Assembly: GCF_004570875.1 (NCBI RefSeq)
Contig: NZ_SPQK01000008.1
Location: forward strand, 1 to 64,000
From: Blastococcus sp. CT_GayMR16
Lineage (GTDB): Bacteria; Actinomycetota; Actinomycetes; Mycobacteriales; Geodermatophilaceae
DNA: 64,000 nt
Direction of reading: 5' to 3'
Below, in pieces: positions 37,881 to 48,141 of the stretch (positions are counted from its first letter, which is position 1; every line of letters begins with the position of its first letter). The position numbers were made by a program, and so were the translations under genes. Under the pieces are notes generated by a model. The model did not search any database. It was not told the origin of the DNA and saw only the letters and a list, made by a program, of their open reading frames with translations.

Positions 37881-39758
37881 TCATTCGACGGTGACGCTCT
37901 TCGCCAGGTTCCGCGGCTGATCGACGTCCAGACCCCGGGTGTCGGCGATCTCGCAGGCCAGCACCTGCAGCGGCACGGTGGTGACCACCGGTGCCAGCAG
38001 CGTCGGCGTCCGAGGAACCCGGATCAGGTGGTCGGCGTACGGGACGACGTCCTCGTCGCCCTCCTCCGCGATCACGATCGTCAGGGCACCGCGGGCGCGG
38101 ACCTCCTGGATGTTGGAGACGACCTTGCCGTGCACCGACTCGCGGCTGCGCGGCGACGGCACGACGATGATCACCGGCGTGCCCTGGTCGACGACGGCGA
38201 TCGGGCCGTGCTTCAGCTCGCCGGCCGCGAAGCCCTCGGCGTGGATGTAGGCGAGCTCCTTGAGCTTCAGCGCGCCCTCCAGGGCCACCGGGTACCCGAC
38301 GTGGCGGCCGAGGAAGAGGATCGTGTTCGCGTCGGCCAGGGACCGGGCCAGCTCGCGCACCGGCTCCATGGTCGTCAGCACCTGCGCGACGGCCTCGGGA
38401 AGTCGGCGGAGGTCGGCGACGATGGCCGCCACCTCGTCCTCGTACTTGACGCCGCGGATCTGGGACAGGAACAGCCCGACGAGGTAGCACGCGACGACCT
38501 GGGTGAGGAAGCCCTTGGTCGAGGCGACGGCGACCTCGGGCCCGGCGTGCGTGTAGAGGACGGCGTCGGACTCGCGCGGGATCGTGGAGCCGTTGGCGTT
38601 GCAGATGGCCAGCACCCGGGCGTTCTGCTCCTTGGCGTGACGCAGCGCCATCAGGGTGTCCATCGTCTCGCCGGACTGGCTGATGACGACGACCAGCGTC
38701 GAGCGGTCGAGCACCGGGTCGCGGTAGCGGAACTCGCTCGCCAGCTCGACCTCGACCGGGATGCGGGTCCAGTGCTCGATGGCGTACTTGGCGATCAGGC
38801 CGGCGTGGAACGCCGTGCCGCAGGCGACGACGAAGATCTTGTCGATGTCCCGCAGCTCCTGGTCGGAGAGGCGCACCTCGTCGAGCACGAGTTCGCCCTG
38901 GGGACCGAGGCGGCCCAGCAAGGTGTCGGCGATCGCCTGGGGCTGCTCGGCGATCTCCTTGAGCATGAACCAGTCGTATCCGCCCTTCTCGGCGGCGGCG
39001 GCGTCCCAGTCGACCGTGTAGGCCTTCGGTTCGACCGCTGCTCCGAAGAAGTCCGTGACGGTGAGGCCGGTGGTCCGGTCGATCTCGACGACCTGGTCCT
39101 GGCCGAGCTCGCGGGCCTCACGGGTGTGCGCGATGAACGCGGCGACGTCGGAGCCCAGGAAGTACTCAGCAGTACCGTCGACTGTCTCGCCGAGGCCGAC
39201 CACGAGGGGGCTGCTGCGCCGGGCGGCGACGAGCGTGTCCGGCTCGGTCGCGGCGGTGGCGACCAGGGTGAAGGCACCCTCGAGGCGGCGGCAGATCAGG
39301 CGCATCGCCTCGGCGAGCCGTCCGGGGCCCTCGGGCGTCCGGGCGTAGGCGGCGGCAAGCAGGTGCGCGGCGACCTCGGTGTCGGTCTCGGAGCGGAACT
39401 CGACCCCCCCGGCCTCGCACTCGGCGCGCAGGGCGGCGAAGTTCTCGATGATGCCGTTGTGGATCACGGCGACGGAGCCGTCGGCGGACAGGTGCGGGTG
39501 CGCGTTGCGATCGGTGGGACCGCCGTGCGTGGCCCACCGGGTGTGGCCGATCCCGACGGTGGCGGGCGGCAACGGGTGCTCGGCCAGCACCTTCTCCAGG
39601 TTGGCCAGCTTGCCGGCCTTCTTCGCCGAGCTCAGCCGACCGTCGGCGACGACCGCGATGCCCGCCGAGTCGTACCCCCGGTACTCGAGCCGGCGCAGCC
39701 CTTCCAGGACGACGTCCCGCGCGTCCTGAGGACCGACGTAACCCACGATGCCGCACAT
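37881..39758 (-). CDS. glmS: Glutamine-fructose-6-phosphate aminotransferase (isomerising)
   Basis: A 625-aa enzyme for glucosamine-6-phosphate synthesis. The N-terminal amidotransferase has the nucleophile in MCGIVGYVG and NGIIENF; two SIS domains have SQSGETMDT and ASTKGFLTQ; it ends LAKSVTVE as the family does. ATG 39758 is preceded 7 nt upstream by TACTCT (39766-39771), so the mRNA is probably leaderless. No glmS ribozyme was seen in the short leader. Confidence 0.96.
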   Translation of the reverse strand: MCGIVGYVGPQDARDVVLEGLRRLEYRGYDSAGIAVVADGRLSSAKKAGKLANLEKVLAEHPLPPATVGIGHTRWATHGGPTDRNAHPHLSADGSVAVIHNGIIENFAALRAECEAGGVEFRSETDTEVAAHLLAAAYARTPEGPGRLAEAMRLICRRLEGAFTLVATAATEPDTLVAARRSSPLVVGLGETVDGTAEYFLGSDVAAFIAHTREARELGQDQVVEIDRTTGLTVTDFFGAAVEPKAYTVDWDAAAAEKGGYDWFMLKEIAEQPQAIADTLLGRLGPQGELVLDEVRLSDQELRDIDKIFVVACGTAFHAGLIAKYAIEHWTRIPVEVELASEFRYRDPVLDRSTLVVVISQSGETMDTLMALRHAKEQNARVLAICNANGSTIPRESDAVLYTHAGPEVAVASTKGFLTQVVACYLVGLFLSQIRGVKYEDEVAAIVADLRRLPEAVAQVLTTMEPVRELARSLADANTILFLGRHVGYPVALEGALKLKELAYIHAEGFAAGELKHGPIAVVDQGTPVIIVVPSPRSRESVHGKVVSNIQEVRARGALTIVIAEEGDEDVVPYADHLIRVPRTPTLLAPVVTTVPLQVLACEIADTRGLDVDQPRNLAKSVTVE

Positions 39759-39835
39759 TGCACCGAGAGTACCGGGGGAAGGGGCACAACCCGGCTCAGG
39801 CGACCGGTGTGGGCCCCCCGATGGGTGGCCCCGGC

Positions 39836-41182
39836 TCAGCCGACCGCTGCGACGACCTCGGCGAGGCGGGCGGCGACCTCGTCGGCCTGTTCCTGGGTGG
39901 GCGCCTCGACCATCACGCGGACGAGCTGCTCGGTCCCCGACGGGCGCAGCAGCACCCGCCCGGTGTCCCCGAGCTCCGCCTCGACGGCGTTGACGGCCTC
40001 GGCGACCTCGTCGCTCGCGGCGACGGCCAGCCGGTCGGTCACGGGGACGTTGATCAGGATCTGCGGCAGCTTCTGGACGACGGCGGCCAGGTCGGCCAGC
40101 GAGGCGCCGGTCGCGGCCATCCGCGACATCAGCGCCAGGCCGGTGAGGAGCCCGTCGCCGGTCGTGGCGTGGTCGAGGAACACCAGGTGTCCGCTCTGCT
40201 CGCCACCGAGGCTGAGCGAGCGGGCGCGCAGGGCCTCCAGGACGTAGCGGTCGCCGACGGCGGTGGTGTGCACCGCGATGCCGGCGTCGCGCATCGTGTG
40301 GTGGAACCCCAGATTGCTCATGACGGTGGCGACGACCGTGTCCTGGGCCAGCTCGCCCCGCTCGTGCAGCGCCAGCGCGCAGACGGCCAGGATGGCGTCG
40401 CCGTCGACGAGGTCGCCCTCTGCCGTGACGGCCAGGCACCGGTCGGCGTCCCCGTCGTGGGCAAGACCCAGGTGGGCACCCTGCTGCCGGACGGCGTCGA
40501 TGAGCGGGCCCAGGTGGGTGGACCCGATCCCGTCGTTGATGTTCCAGCCGTCGGGATCGCACCCGATGGCGTGGACGGTGGCACCGGCGCGGCGGTAGAC
40601 CTCCGGGGCGATCGTGGCGGCCGCGCCGTGCGCTCCGTCGACGACGAGGGACAGCCCGGTCAATGGCCGGTCGACCGTCGAGAGGAGATGGGCCACGTAG
40701 TCGTCGGCGGCGTCCGGCAGGTCCCGGACCCGGCCCACACCGGCACCGGTCGGCCGGTGGTCGGCGGAGGCACCGCTCACCACGGTGCGCTCGATCGCGG
40801 CCTCGACCGCGTCGGGCAGCTTCTGCCCACCCCGGCTGAAGAGCTTGATGCCGTTGTCGGGCATCGGGTTGTGGCTCGCCGAGATCATGACGCCGAGATC
40901 GGCGTCGGTCCGGGCGGTCAGGTAGGCGAGCGCAGGCGTCGGGAGAACGCCGGCGCGCAGCACCTCGGCCCCGGCGCTGGTCAGCCCGGCGACCACCGCG
41001 GCCTCGAGCATCTCCCCGCTGGCGCGGGGGTCACGGCCGACGACCGCGACGGGACGTCGAGTCCCGTCGCGGTCGGCGAGGACACCGGCAGCGGCGCGCG
41101 CCACCGACAAGGCCAACTCCGGCGTGAGGTCGGCATTGGCCAGACCCCGGACGCCGTCGGTCCCGAAGAGTCTCCCCCCCAT
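39836..41182 (-). CDS. glmM: Phosphoglucosamine mutase
   Basis: A 448-aa enzyme converting GlcN-6-P to GlcN-1-P for UDP-GlcNAc. The phosphoserine loop is [14 protein letters not shown], the metal loop [10 protein letters not shown] and the sugar loop [25 protein letters not shown] binds phosphate. It follows rpsI and precedes glmS. Confidence 0.96.
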   Translation of the reverse strand: MGGRLFGTDGVRGLANADLTPELALSVARAAAGVLADRDGTRRPVAVVGRDPRASGEMLEAAVVAGLTSAGAEVLRAGVLPTPALAYLTARTDADLGVMISASHNPMPDNGIKLFSRGGQKLPDAVEAAIERTVVSGASADHRPTGAGVGRVRDLPDAADDYVAHLLSTVDRPLTGLSLVVDGAHGAAATIAPEVYRRAGATVHAIGCDPDGWNINDGIGSTHLGPLIDAVRQQGAHLGLAHDGDADRCLAVTAEGDLVDGDAILAVCALALHERGELAQDTVVATVMSNLGFHHTMRDAGIAVHTTAVGDRYVLEALRARSLSLGGEQSGHLVFLDHATTGDGLLTGLALMSRMAATGASLADLAAVVQKLPQILINVPVTDRLAVAASDEVAEAVNAVEAELGDTGRVLLRPSGTEQLVRVMVEAPTQEQADEVAARLAEVVAAVG

Positions 41183-41202
41183 GGGCGGGGCAGCCGTGCG
41201 GG

Positions 41203-41622
41203 TCAGCGCTTGGAGTACTGGGGAGCCTTGCGGGCCTTCTTCAGCCCGTACTTCTTGCGCTCCTTGGCCCGCGGGTCACGAGTGAGGAAGCCGGCCTTCT
41301 TCAGGGCCGGACGGTCCTCGATCTCGATCTCGATGAGTGCGCGGGCGATGCCGAGGCGCAGGGCACCGGCCTGACCGGTGACACCGCCACCCTTGAGGAG
41401 GCCCACGACGTCGTACTGGTCGGCCTTCTCCAGGGTCACGAACGGCTCACGGATGAGCTGCTGGTGCACCTTGTTCGGGAAGTAGTCCTCGAGCGTGCGG
41501 CCGTTGAGCTTGAACTGGCCGGTGCCGGGGAGCAGACGCACCCGGACGATGGCCTGCTTGCGACGGCCGACCGTCTGGATGGGACGCCCGTCGGCGTCGG
41601 TCACGGTCTGTGCGCTCGTCAC
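41203..41622 (-). CDS. rpsI: 30S ribosomal protein S9
   Basis: A 139-aa S9 with [14 protein letters not shown], the body [20 protein letters not shown] and the C-terminal tRNA-contacting tail ending [11 protein letters not shown] 41622 overlaps the rplM stop (GTGA). Confidence 0.97.
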   Translation of the reverse strand: MTSAQTVTDADGRPIQTVGRRKQAIVRVRLLPGTGQFKLNGRTLEDYFPNKVHQQLIREPFVTLEKADQYDVVGLLKGGGVTGQAGALRLGIARALIEIEIEDRPALKKAGFLTRDPRAKERKKYGLKKARKAPQYSKR

Positions 41623-42062
41623 TGGGACACCTGCTTGATCTCGAAGGTCTGGGGCTGCTGCGCAGCGTGGGGGTGCTCAGGACCCGCGTAGATCTTGAGC
41701 TTGGAGAGCATCTGCCGGCCGAGGCTGTTGTGCGGCAGCATCCCCTTGATCGCGCGCTCGACGACCCGGTCCGGGTGCGTGCGCAGCTGGTCGCCGACGT
41801 TGATCGTCTTGAGACCGCCCGGGTGACCCGAGTGGCGGTAGGCGACCTTGTTCTCGCGCTTGGAGCCGGTGAGGGCCACCTGCCCGGCGTTCACGATGAC
41901 GACGAAGTCGCCGACGTCCACGTGCGGGGCGTACTGGGGCTTGTGCTTGCCGCGCAGCAGGATCGCGGTCTGGGTGGCAAGTCGACCGAGCACCACGTCA
42001 GTGGCGTCGATGACATGCCAGGCCCGGGTGATGTCTCCGGGCTTGGGTGAGTACGTGCGCAC
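41619..42062 (-). CDS. rplM: 50S ribosomal protein L13
   Basis: A 147-aa L13: [28 protein letters not shown] and [16 protein letters not shown] 42062. The ~140-bp leader upstream shows no obvious autoregulatory structure. Confidence 0.97.
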   Translation of the reverse strand: MRTYSPKPGDITRAWHVIDATDVVLGRLATQTAILLRGKHKPQYAPHVDVGDFVVIVNAGQVALTGSKRENKVAYRHSGHPGGLKTINVGDQLRTHPDRVVERAIKGMLPHNSLGRQMLSKLKIYAGPEHPHAAQQPQTFEIKQVSQ

Positions 42063-42203
42063 GGCGCTCGTGTCCTCCGTCGTCGTCGGGAGGCTGGTGT
42101 TGTCGCCTCACCGAGCACGGGAGACGTTGCGACGCGCGGGCACCAGCCAGCTTGCGCGCGCCAGTCGGCCACGATACCAGCGGGAGCTGAGCCCCCGGCT
42201 CTC

Positions 42204-42257
42204 GGCCCTGTTGCGGGGTCCCGCCGCGAGCCTGCGAGTGGTGGGGCAGGGAGGTCC
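42204..42257 (-). repeat. Dispersed palindromic 3'-end repeat, copy 3
   Basis: Minus strand, 4 bases past the carbonic anhydrase stop: GGACCTCCCTGCCCCACCAC, TCGCAGGCTCGCGGCGGGAC, then CAGGGCC. The outer GG/CC and CCCTG/CAGGG arms pair. Lies between can and rplM. Confidence 0.6.
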
Positions 42258-42261
42258 TCTG

Positions 42262-42747
42262 TCAGACGACTTCGCGCAGGTGCCCGGTCTCCACGTCGTA
42301 GACGGTCCCGCGGACCTCCTTGGACAGGAGGTAGGGGCTCTCCTGGATCAGCCGCACGGACTCGCGGACGTCGTCGTCGACGTCGGTGAACGCCCGCGCC
42401 GCCCACGGTGGACGCCGCCCGGTGGACTGCTCGACGAGGTCGGCGAAGGCGATGTCGTCGGTCGCCTGCAGCCCGCACTCGGTGTGGTGGACGAGCACGA
42501 TCTCCCGGGTGCCGAGCAGGTGCTGGGAGATGGTCAGCGACCGGATGGTGTCCTCGGTGATGACCCCGCCGGCGTTGCGGATCACGTGCGCGTCGCCGAC
42601 GTCCAGGCCGAGCAGGCCGAACAAGGGCATCCGGGAGTCCATGCAGGCGACGACGGCGACGGCGCGGGCCGGCCGCACCGGCTTGCTGCCGGGGAACCGC
42701 CGCGCCCACTCCTCGTTCGCCACCAGCATCCGGTCGATCTCGGCCAC
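42262..42747 (-). CDS. Beta-class carbonic anhydrase
   Basis: A 161-aa zinc enzyme. Zn/active-site motif VVACMDSRMPLFGLLGLDVGD (Cys, then the Asp-Arg dyad), RNAGG and VHHTECG (His and Cys ligands). GTG 42747 with GGAGG five bases upstream. Divergent from moeA across a palindrome. Confidence 0.92.
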   Translation of the reverse strand: MAEIDRMLVANEEWARRFPGSKPVRPARAVAVVACMDSRMPLFGLLGLDVGDAHVIRNAGGVITEDTIRSLTISQHLLGTREIVLVHHTECGLQATDDIAFADLVEQSTGRRPPWAARAFTDVDDDVRESVRLIQESPYLLSKEVRGTVYDVETGHLREVV

Positions 42748-42793
42748 TCCTACCTCCAGGTCTGCGACGCCAGCCGACCATATCGGGGCTCCT

Positions 42794-42810
42794 CCGACGG
42801 TGACCGTCGG
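42794..42810. promoter_or_regulatory. Palindrome between can and moeA
   Basis: CCGACGGT-g-ACCGTCGG, a perfect 8+1+8 inverted repeat in the 79-bp divergent region, 16 bp before the moeA start. Could be an operator for either gene. The cognate regulator is unknown. Confidence 0.4.
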
Positions 42811-42826
42811 ACCGATCGGAGAGGAT

Positions 42827-44038
42827 GTGACGGTGCGCACCGTCGAAGAACACCAGGCAGTGGTCGCCGCACTGCTGACGCCGCTGCCCGTGGAGGAGGT
42901 CGCCCTCGCCGACGCGCACGGCCGGGTGCTCGCCCGGGACGTCGCCGCGGCGGTCGCCCTGCCCGGTTTCGACAACTCCGCGATGGACGGCTACGCCCTG
43001 CGCTGGGCGGAGGTGTCGACCGCTGCTTCAGGCTCCCCGGTCCGGCTGCCCGTGGCCGAGGACATCCCCGCGGGCCGCACCGACGTCGTCCCGCTGGCGC
43101 CGGGCACCGCTCACCGGATCATGACCGGCGCACCGCTCCCGGCCGGCGCCGACGTCGTCATCCCCGTCGAGCTCACCGACGGGGGTACCGACGTCGTCGA
43201 GATCCGCGACATCCTTCCCGCCGGCAGTCACCTCCGGGCCGCCGGCGAGGACATCGCGGCCGGGGCGATAGCGCTCACGGCCGGCTCTCCGCTGGGCGCA
43301 GCGCAGCTCGGGCTCGCAGCAGCCGTCGGCGTCACGACCCTCCCCGTGGGGCGCCGCCCGCGCGTGCTCGTGCTGTCCACCGGGAGCGAGCTCGTCGCGC
43401 CCGGGCAGCCGCTCCTGCCCGGCCAGATCTACGAGTCGAACTCCCAGCTGCTCGTCGCGGCGGTCGAGGAAGCCGGTGGTGAGGCCCGCCGGCTGCACTT
43501 CGTCCCCGACGACGTCGACGAGTTCCTCACCACGGTCCGGAGCGAGCTGGCCGGCGCCGACCTGCTGATCACCAGCGGCGGCGTCAGCGCCGGGGCCTAC
43601 GAGGTCGTGAAGGACGCCTTCCGGGGTCTGGGCACCGTCGAGTTCGCCAAGGTCGCCATGCAGCCCGGTGGCCCGCAGGGGGCCGGCACGGTCGACGGCG
43701 TCCCGGTGGTGACCCTGCCGGGCAACCCGGTGAGCGCGTTCGTCTCCTTCGAGGTCTTCGTCCGGCCGGCGCTGCGGCGCGCGCTCGGCTACGCGTCCCC
43801 GGAGCGGCTGCACGCCCCGGCCCGGTTGTCCGGTGCCCTGCGCTCCCCCGCCGGGCGCCGCCAGTTCCTGCGCGGCCGCTACGACGGCGGTCACGTGTCC
43901 CAGGTCGGCGGTCCTGGCTCGCACCTGGTCGCCCATCTGGCGCGCGCCAACTGCCTGGTGATCGTCCCCGAGGACGTCACCGAACTGCCCGCCGGCGCCG
44001 AGGTCGACGTCGTGCTGATCGAAGGAGCGCTGCAATGA
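42827..44038 (+). CDS. moeA: Molybdopterin molybdenumtransferase MoeA
   Basis: A 403-aa enzyme inserting Mo into adenylated molybdopterin. LPGFDNSAMDGYAL, PAGADVVIPVE, TSGGVSAGAYE and TLPGNPVSAFVSFEVFVRP are the family motifs. GTG 42827 with GGAGAGG upstream; the open frame extends further without support. Overlaps moaC (ATGA). Confidence 0.95.
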   Translation: MTVRTVEEHQAVVAALLTPLPVEEVALADAHGRVLARDVAAAVALPGFDNSAMDGYALRWAEVSTAASGSPVRLPVAEDIPAGRTDVVPLAPGTAHRIMTGAPLPAGADVVIPVELTDGGTDVVEIRDILPAGSHLRAAGEDIAAGAIALTAGSPLGAAQLGLAAAVGVTTLPVGRRPRVLVLSTGSELVAPGQPLLPGQIYESNSQLLVAAVEEAGGEARRLHFVPDDVDEFLTTVRSELAGADLLITSGGVSAGAYEVVKDAFRGLGTVEFAKVAMQPGGPQGAGTVDGVPVVTLPGNPVSAFVSFEVFVRPALRRALGYASPERLHAPARLSGALRSPAGRRQFLRGRYDGGHVSQVGGPGSHLVAHLARANCLVIVPEDVTELPAGAEVDVVLIEGALQ

Positions 44039-44508
44039 CGGAACCGCGGCTCACCCACGTCGACGAGTCGGGCGCGGCCCGGATGGTCGACGTCAGCGAG
44101 AAGGCGGTCACTGTCCGCGTGGCGACGGCGGCCGGGCGGGTGACGGTCAGCCCGGAGGTCGTCGCGCTCCTGCGCGGTTCCGGGGTGCCGAAGGGCGACG
44201 CCGTCGCCGTCGCCCGGATCGCCGGCATCGCCGGGGCCAAGCGGACGCCGGACCTCGTGCCGCTCTGCCATCCGATCGCCCTGCACGGGGTCACCGTCGA
44301 CATCGAGGTCACCGACGAGGCGGTCGAGATCACGGCGACCGCGCGGACTGCCGACCGGACGGGCGTGGAGATGGAGGCGCTGACGTCGGTCGCGGTCGCC
44401 GGGCTGACGATGATCGACATGGTCAAGGCCGTCGACCCGCGGGCCGCGATCACCGACGTCCGGCTGCTGACCAAGAGCGGCGGCAAGAGCGGGGACTGGG
44501 TCCGATGA
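44035..44508 (+). CDS. moaC: Cyclic pyranopterin monophosphate synthase MoaC
   Basis: A 157-aa protein with GAARMVDVSEKAVT, IAGAKRTPDLVPLCHPI (catalytic Lys region) and GVEMEALTSVAVAGLTMIDMVKA. ATG 44035 overlaps moeA by 4 bp. Confidence 0.96.
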   Translation: MTEPRLTHVDESGAARMVDVSEKAVTVRVATAAGRVTVSPEVVALLRGSGVPKGDAVAVARIAGIAGAKRTPDLVPLCHPIALHGVTVDIEVTDEAVEITATARTADRTGVEMEALTSVAVAGLTMIDMVKAVDPRAAITDVRLLTKSGGKSGDWVR

Positions 44509-45020
44509 GCGCACCGTCCGATCACTCCGAGCTGCCTCCCGACGCCCGCGCCATGGTGCTGACGGCCTCCAACCGGGCGTACGCGGGCGTGTACGACGAC
44601 CGCAGCGGCAAGGCCCTCGCCGAGGGCATGGCCGCGCTCGGGTTCGACGTCGAGGGACCGCACGTGCGGCCGGACGACGTCGACGAGCTCGAGGCTGTGC
44701 TGCGCGCGGCGGTCGACGCCGGCTTCGACGTCGTCCTGACGACCGGGGGAACCGGGCTGTCCCCCACCGACGTCACACCGGAGGCGACGCGGTCGATGAT
44801 CGAGCGCGAGGCACCCGGCATCGCCGAGGCGATCCGTCGGTACGGCGCCGAGAACGGTGTGCCGACGTCGGTGCTCTCCCGCGGGCTGGCCGGCACGGCC
44901 GGCCGCACGCTGATCGTCAACCTGCCCGGCTCCACCGGCGGCGTGAAGGACGCCCTGGCCGTGCTGGGTCCGCTGCTCCCGCACGTCGTCAGCCAGCTGC
45001 GCGGGGGGGACCATGCTTGA
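44505..45020 (+). CDS. mog: MogA/MoaB-family molybdenum cofactor protein
   Basis: A 171-aa molybdopterin-binding protein: VLTASNRAYAGVYDDRSG, TTGGTGLSPTDVTPEAT and VNLPGSTGGVKDAL. It adenylates molybdopterin before MoeA acts. ATG 44505 overlaps moaC by 4 bp. Confidence 0.93.
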   Translation: MSAPSDHSELPPDARAMVLTASNRAYAGVYDDRSGKALAEGMAALGFDVEGPHVRPDDVDELEAVLRAAVDAGFDVVLTTGGTGLSPTDVTPEATRSMIEREAPGIAEAIRRYGAENGVPTSVLSRGLAGTAGRTLIVNLPGSTGGVKDALAVLGPLLPHVVSQLRGGDHA

Positions 45021-45192
45021 GCACATTGCGACGCTCCGCACTCTGTCGCGCTCCCGCGCTCCCACCGCGGCCAGGAGCCGTCCCGGCCTGCGTTGAGCCC
45101 ACCCCGCCGCTCCTCGCGGGAGCCTCCGGCCCCCACTCGTCTCGTCGCCTCGCAGGGCGGCTCCGGAAGGGCAGCCACGCGGGGCGGCTCAG
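45021..45192. other. Non-coding region between mog and fdhD with nested inverted repeats
   Basis: No gene seen. The segment 45095-45190 begins GAGCCCACCCCGC and ends GCGGGGCGGCTC, and inside are GGAGCC-tccg-GCCC / GGGC-g-GCTCC arms. Between convergent stops, it should act as a bidirectional terminator; its plan is similar to but not the same as the dispersed 3'-end repeat. Confidence 0.4.
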
Positions 45193-46041
45193 CTATTCGG
45201 GTAGGACCAGTCTTTCCTGGCGGGTGTAGACGTTGCATCCGTCGCCGCGGAGGAAGCCCACCAGCGTGATGCCGACCTCGCGGGCGAGCTCCACCGCCAG
45301 CGAGGACGGGGCAGAGACAGCCGCGAGCACCGGGATGCCGGCCATCGCCGCCTTCTGCGTGAGCTCGAAGCTCGCCCGCCCGCTCACCATGAGGACCTGT
45401 CGGGCCAGCGGCAGCCGCCCCTCGCGGACGCCGTCCCCGATGACCTTGTCGACGGCGTTGTGCCGGCCGACGTCCTCGCGCAGCGTCAGCAGCTCCCCGG
45501 TCGCGGTGAACAGCCCGGCCGCGTGCAGTCCGCCTGTCTTGTCGAACACCTGCTGGGCGGCCCGGAGCTTGTCGGGCAGGCCGAGCAGCACGTCCAGGGG
45601 CAGCCGGAGGTCATCGGCGACCACGTCGAAGCGCGTCTTGGTGCGGATCGCGTCGATGCTGGCCTTGCCACAGACCCCGCAGGAGCTGGAGGTGTAGAAG
45701 TTCCGCTCCAGGCCGGTGTCGGGGATGGGCACACCGGGCGCCAGGTCGACGTCGACGACGTTGTAGGTGTTGCGGCCGTCGGCGTCCACCGAGTCGCAGT
45801 ACCGCAGCCCGCCGATGTCCGCCGGCCCGGTGATGACCCCCTCGGTGGCGAGGAAGCCGTGCACGAGGTCGAAGTCGTCGCCCGGCGTCCGCATCGTGAC
45901 CGCCAGCGGCGTGCCGTCGAGACGGATCTCCAGCGGCTCCTCGGCAGCGACGGTGTCGGGGCGCGTGGTGTGCACTGCCCCGCGGATGCGCAGTACCGGT
46001 GTCCGGCTGGTGACTCGTCCCACGCGGAGGACGGTACCCAC
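45193..46041 (-). CDS. fdhD: Formate dehydrogenase accessory sulfurtransferase FdhD
   Basis: A 282-aa sulfur carrier for formate dehydrogenase: SSSCGVCGK (the CxxC that carries sulfur), [16 protein letters not shown] and [22 protein letters not shown] 46041 is the longest form; GTG 46023 (VGRVTSRTP) lies 7 nt after a TACCGT box and is the likelier leaderless start. No formate dehydrogenase gene is in the window. Confidence 0.93.
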   Translation of the reverse strand: MGTVLRVGRVTSRTPVLRIRGAVHTTRPDTVAAEEPLEIRLDGTPLAVTMRTPGDDFDLVHGFLATEGVITGPADIGGLRYCDSVDADGRNTYNVVDVDLAPGVPIPDTGLERNFYTSSSCGVCGKASIDAIRTKTRFDVVADDLRLPLDVLLGLPDKLRAAQQVFDKTGGLHAAGLFTATGELLTLREDVGRHNAVDKVIGDGVREGRLPLARQVLMVSGRASFELTQKAAMAGIPVLAAVSAPSSLAVELAREVGITLVGFLRGDGCNVYTRQERLVLPE

Positions 46042-46058
46042 GCGTTCCGCTCTACGGT
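46031..46058. promoter_or_regulatory. Back-to-back divergent leaderless promoters for fdhD and mobA
   Basis: Minus-strand TACCGT (46031-46036) is 7 nt before GTG 46023, and plus-strand TACGGT (46053-46058) is 6 nt before GTG 46065. The two -10 boxes are 16 bp apart, so each promoter's -35 region would fall on the other's -10. Confidence 0.5.
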
Positions 46059-46064
46059 GTCGCC

Positions 46065-46736
46065 GTGGATCCGCTGCCGCTGTACACGGCCGTCGTGCTC
46101 GCCGGCGGTAAGGCGGCCCGGCTGGGCGGACAGGCCAAGCCGCAGCTGCAGGTCGGCGGGCGGACCATGCTCGCCACGGTGCTGACCGCCGTCGCCGACG
46201 CCGACCACCGGATCGTCGTCGGGCCCCCGCAGCCGGTTCCGGACGACGTGCGTCGGGTTCGCGAGCAGCCGCCCGGCGGCGGCCCGGTCGCCGCCCTGCG
46301 TGCCGGGCTCGCCGAGGTGCCCACGGAGGTGGTGGCGGTCCTCGCGGGCGACCTGCCCTTCCTCACCGACGCCCTCGTCGGCGAGCTCCGGGCACGGTTG
46401 ACGCGTGACGGCGTCCTCGTGGTCGACGACGGGGGGAGGGACCAGTACCTGCTCGGGATGTGGCGGACGGCGGCGCTGCTCGCTGCGGTGGCGGGGGCCG
46501 GCGGGCCGACGTCCCTGCGGCGGGTGATGGCACCCCTGCGGGTCGACCGCTACCGCCCCGTCGTGCAGCCGGGAACCCCTCCGCCGTGGACCGACTGCGA
46601 CACCCCCGCCGACCTCGCCCGCGCCCGGGCGCTGGCCGCGACACGGCACGGCGCTCCCCCAACGGCCGAGACCCCGCCGGCACCTCCGACGCAGCCCCCG
46701 TCCCTGATCCCGCGCTTCCTGAGCCCCCCGGACTGA
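46065..46736 (+). CDS. mobA: MobA-like molybdenum cofactor guanylyltransferase
   Basis: A 223-aa nucleotidyltransferase with [19 protein letters not shown] (GGxAxRLGG..K), LAGDLPFLT and the [13 protein letters not shown] ending. A ~25-residue Pro-rich tail follows. Leaderless GTG 46065. Confidence 0.85.
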   Translation: MDPLPLYTAVVLAGGKAARLGGQAKPQLQVGGRTMLATVLTAVADADHRIVVGPPQPVPDDVRRVREQPPGGGPVAALRAGLAEVPTEVVAVLAGDLPFLTDALVGELRARLTRDGVLVVDDGGRDQYLLGMWRTAALLAAVAGAGGPTSLRRVMAPLRVDRYRPVVQPGTPPPWTDCDTPADLARARALAATRHGAPPTAETPPAPPTQPPSLIPRFLSPPD

Positions 46737-46782
46737 CCGCGCGGGAGATATCTTCGACGTCCCCGCCGGAGAAAGGGCCCTG

Positions 46783-47427
46783 ATGCGCCAGCGACGCCGT
46801 ATCGCCGCACTGCTGGTCGCAGGCCCGCTCCTGCTGTCGGCCGGCTGCTCCGGAGGGGACGACGAGGAGCCGTCCGCGTCGAGCAGCAGTTCGTCGTCGG
46901 CCGCGACGACGACGTCGCCCTCGCCGAGCCCCCCGACGTCGACCGGCGCCGCCCCGACGGACGAGGAACTGCCCGGCGACGCCTCGTTCCCCGCGGACAC
47001 CTCCGACGACGGCGGTCCCGCACAGGCCGGGTCCGACCCCGACCCGGCGGGTCAGGGTGGCGGTCTCGGGATCCGGCTCGCGACCCACGACGGGTACGAC
47101 CGGCTGGTCATCGACCTGAACACCAACGGCGTCCCCGCGTGGACCGTCCGGTACACCGAGGCATCCGGTCCCGGCGGCGGACCGGTCGACATCGACGGGG
47201 ACGCCTTCCTGCGGCTGTCGCTGCAGACCGGGGCACAACCGGGCGGTCAGGGCAGTTCGCGGGCCACCCTCGGCCCGCCCGGCACCATTGCCGGCGTCGT
47301 GACGACCGGCCTCTTCGAGGGCGTGGAGGAGGTACTGATCGGCGTCCGCGGGGGCGAGGCGCCGTTCCGCGCGTTCGCGCTGACCGACCCGGGCCGGATC
47401 GTGATCGACGTGAAGCCGGCCGGATGA
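46783..47427 (+). CDS. Lipoprotein with an AMIN-like domain
   Basis: A 214-aa lipoprotein. Signal peptide with lipobox LLLSAGC (C22), then a Ser/Thr/Pro-rich linker (27-75) and a C-terminal beta domain beginning LATHDGYDRLVIDL and ending FALTDPGRIVIDVKP, the pattern of AMIN-like cell-wall-binding domains in actinobacteria. ATG 46783 with GGAGAAAGGG upstream. Role unknown. Confidence 0.78.
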   Translation: MRQRRRIAALLVAGPLLLSAGCSGGDDEEPSASSSSSSSAATTTSPSPSPPTSTGAAPTDEELPGDASFPADTSDDGGPAQAGSDPDPAGQGGGLGIRLATHDGYDRLVIDLNTNGVPAWTVRYTEASGPGGGPVDIDGDAFLRLSLQTGAQPGGQGSSRATLGPPGTIAGVVTTGLFEGVEEVLIGVRGGEAPFRAFALTDPGRIVIDVKPAG

Positions 47428-47474
47428 GCGGCCCGGCACTGGTGCGCAGATCCCCCGGCGGGTAGATCTCTCGC

Positions 47475-48137
47475 ATGCGCATCGCCATCGCCGGGGCCCA
47501 CGGGCAGGTCGCCCGCCGTCTCGGCCGCCTCCTGTCGGGCCGCGGGGACACCGTCGTCGGCATCGTCCGCAACCCGGCACACACGGCCGATCTGACCGAG
47601 GACGGCACCACCCCGGTGGTGCTGGACCTCGAGACGGCCTCGGTGGACGACGTGGCGCCGGTCCTCGAAGGCGCGGATGCGGTCGTCTTCGCCGCGGGTG
47701 CCGGTCCCGGCAGCGGCGTGGAGCGCAAGCACACCGTGGACCACCGCGCCGCGGTCCTGCTGGCCGACGCCGCCGAACGGGCCGGGGTCCGTCCGTACGT
47801 CCTGGTCTCCTCGATGGGCGTCGAGCAGGCGCGGCTGGGGACTCCTCGCGGGATGGACCCGGTCTTCGCCGTCTACCTGCAGGCCAAGCTGCGCGCGGAG
47901 GACCAGATCCTGCCCCGCCCGGGCCTGGACACCACGATCGTCCGCCCCGGGAGCCTCACCGACGACCCGGGCACCGGCCGGGTCACGCTGGGGCACGGCA
48001 TCGGGTCCGGGGAGATCCCGCGCGACGACGTGGCGGCCGTGCTCGCGGAGATCCTGCGCGCCGGCAAGATCAACGACGTCGTAGAACTGACCAGCGGCCC
48101 GACCCCGATCGCCGAGGCTGTCGCCGACCTGCCGTGA
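47475..48137 (+). CDS. NAD(P)-binding SDR-like protein (atypical, NmrA/YwnB type)
   Basis: A 220-aa Rossmann protein with the nucleotide motif IAGAHGQVARRLGRLL, DAVVFAAGAGPGSG and VRPGSLTDDPGTG. No catalytic YxxxK in the standard place. ATG 47475; a TAGATC box lies 6 nt upstream, so it may be leaderless. Substrate unknown. Confidence 0.82.
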   Translation: MRIAIAGAHGQVARRLGRLLSGRGDTVVGIVRNPAHTADLTEDGTTPVVLDLETASVDDVAPVLEGADAVVFAAGAGPGSGVERKHTVDHRAAVLLADAAERAGVRPYVLVSSMGVEQARLGTPRGMDPVFAVYLQAKLRAEDQILPRPGLDTTIVRPGSLTDDPGTGRVTLGHGIGSGEIPRDDVAAVLAEILRAGKINDVVELTSGPTPIAEAVADLP

Positions 48138-48141
48138 CCTG

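Noticed and set aside
37865-39836. glmS ribozyme
   Set aside because: The glmS promoter appears leaderless and no ribozyme core is present upstream.
35991-40247. A 1418-codon open frame on the plus strand
   Set aside because: It runs antisense to alr, nnr, acpS, glmS and glmM, all unmistakable; long antisense frames are expected at this GC content.
42063-42203. Ribosomal-protein L13 leader
   Set aside because: No stable structure matching a known leader could be drawn in the rplM upstream region.
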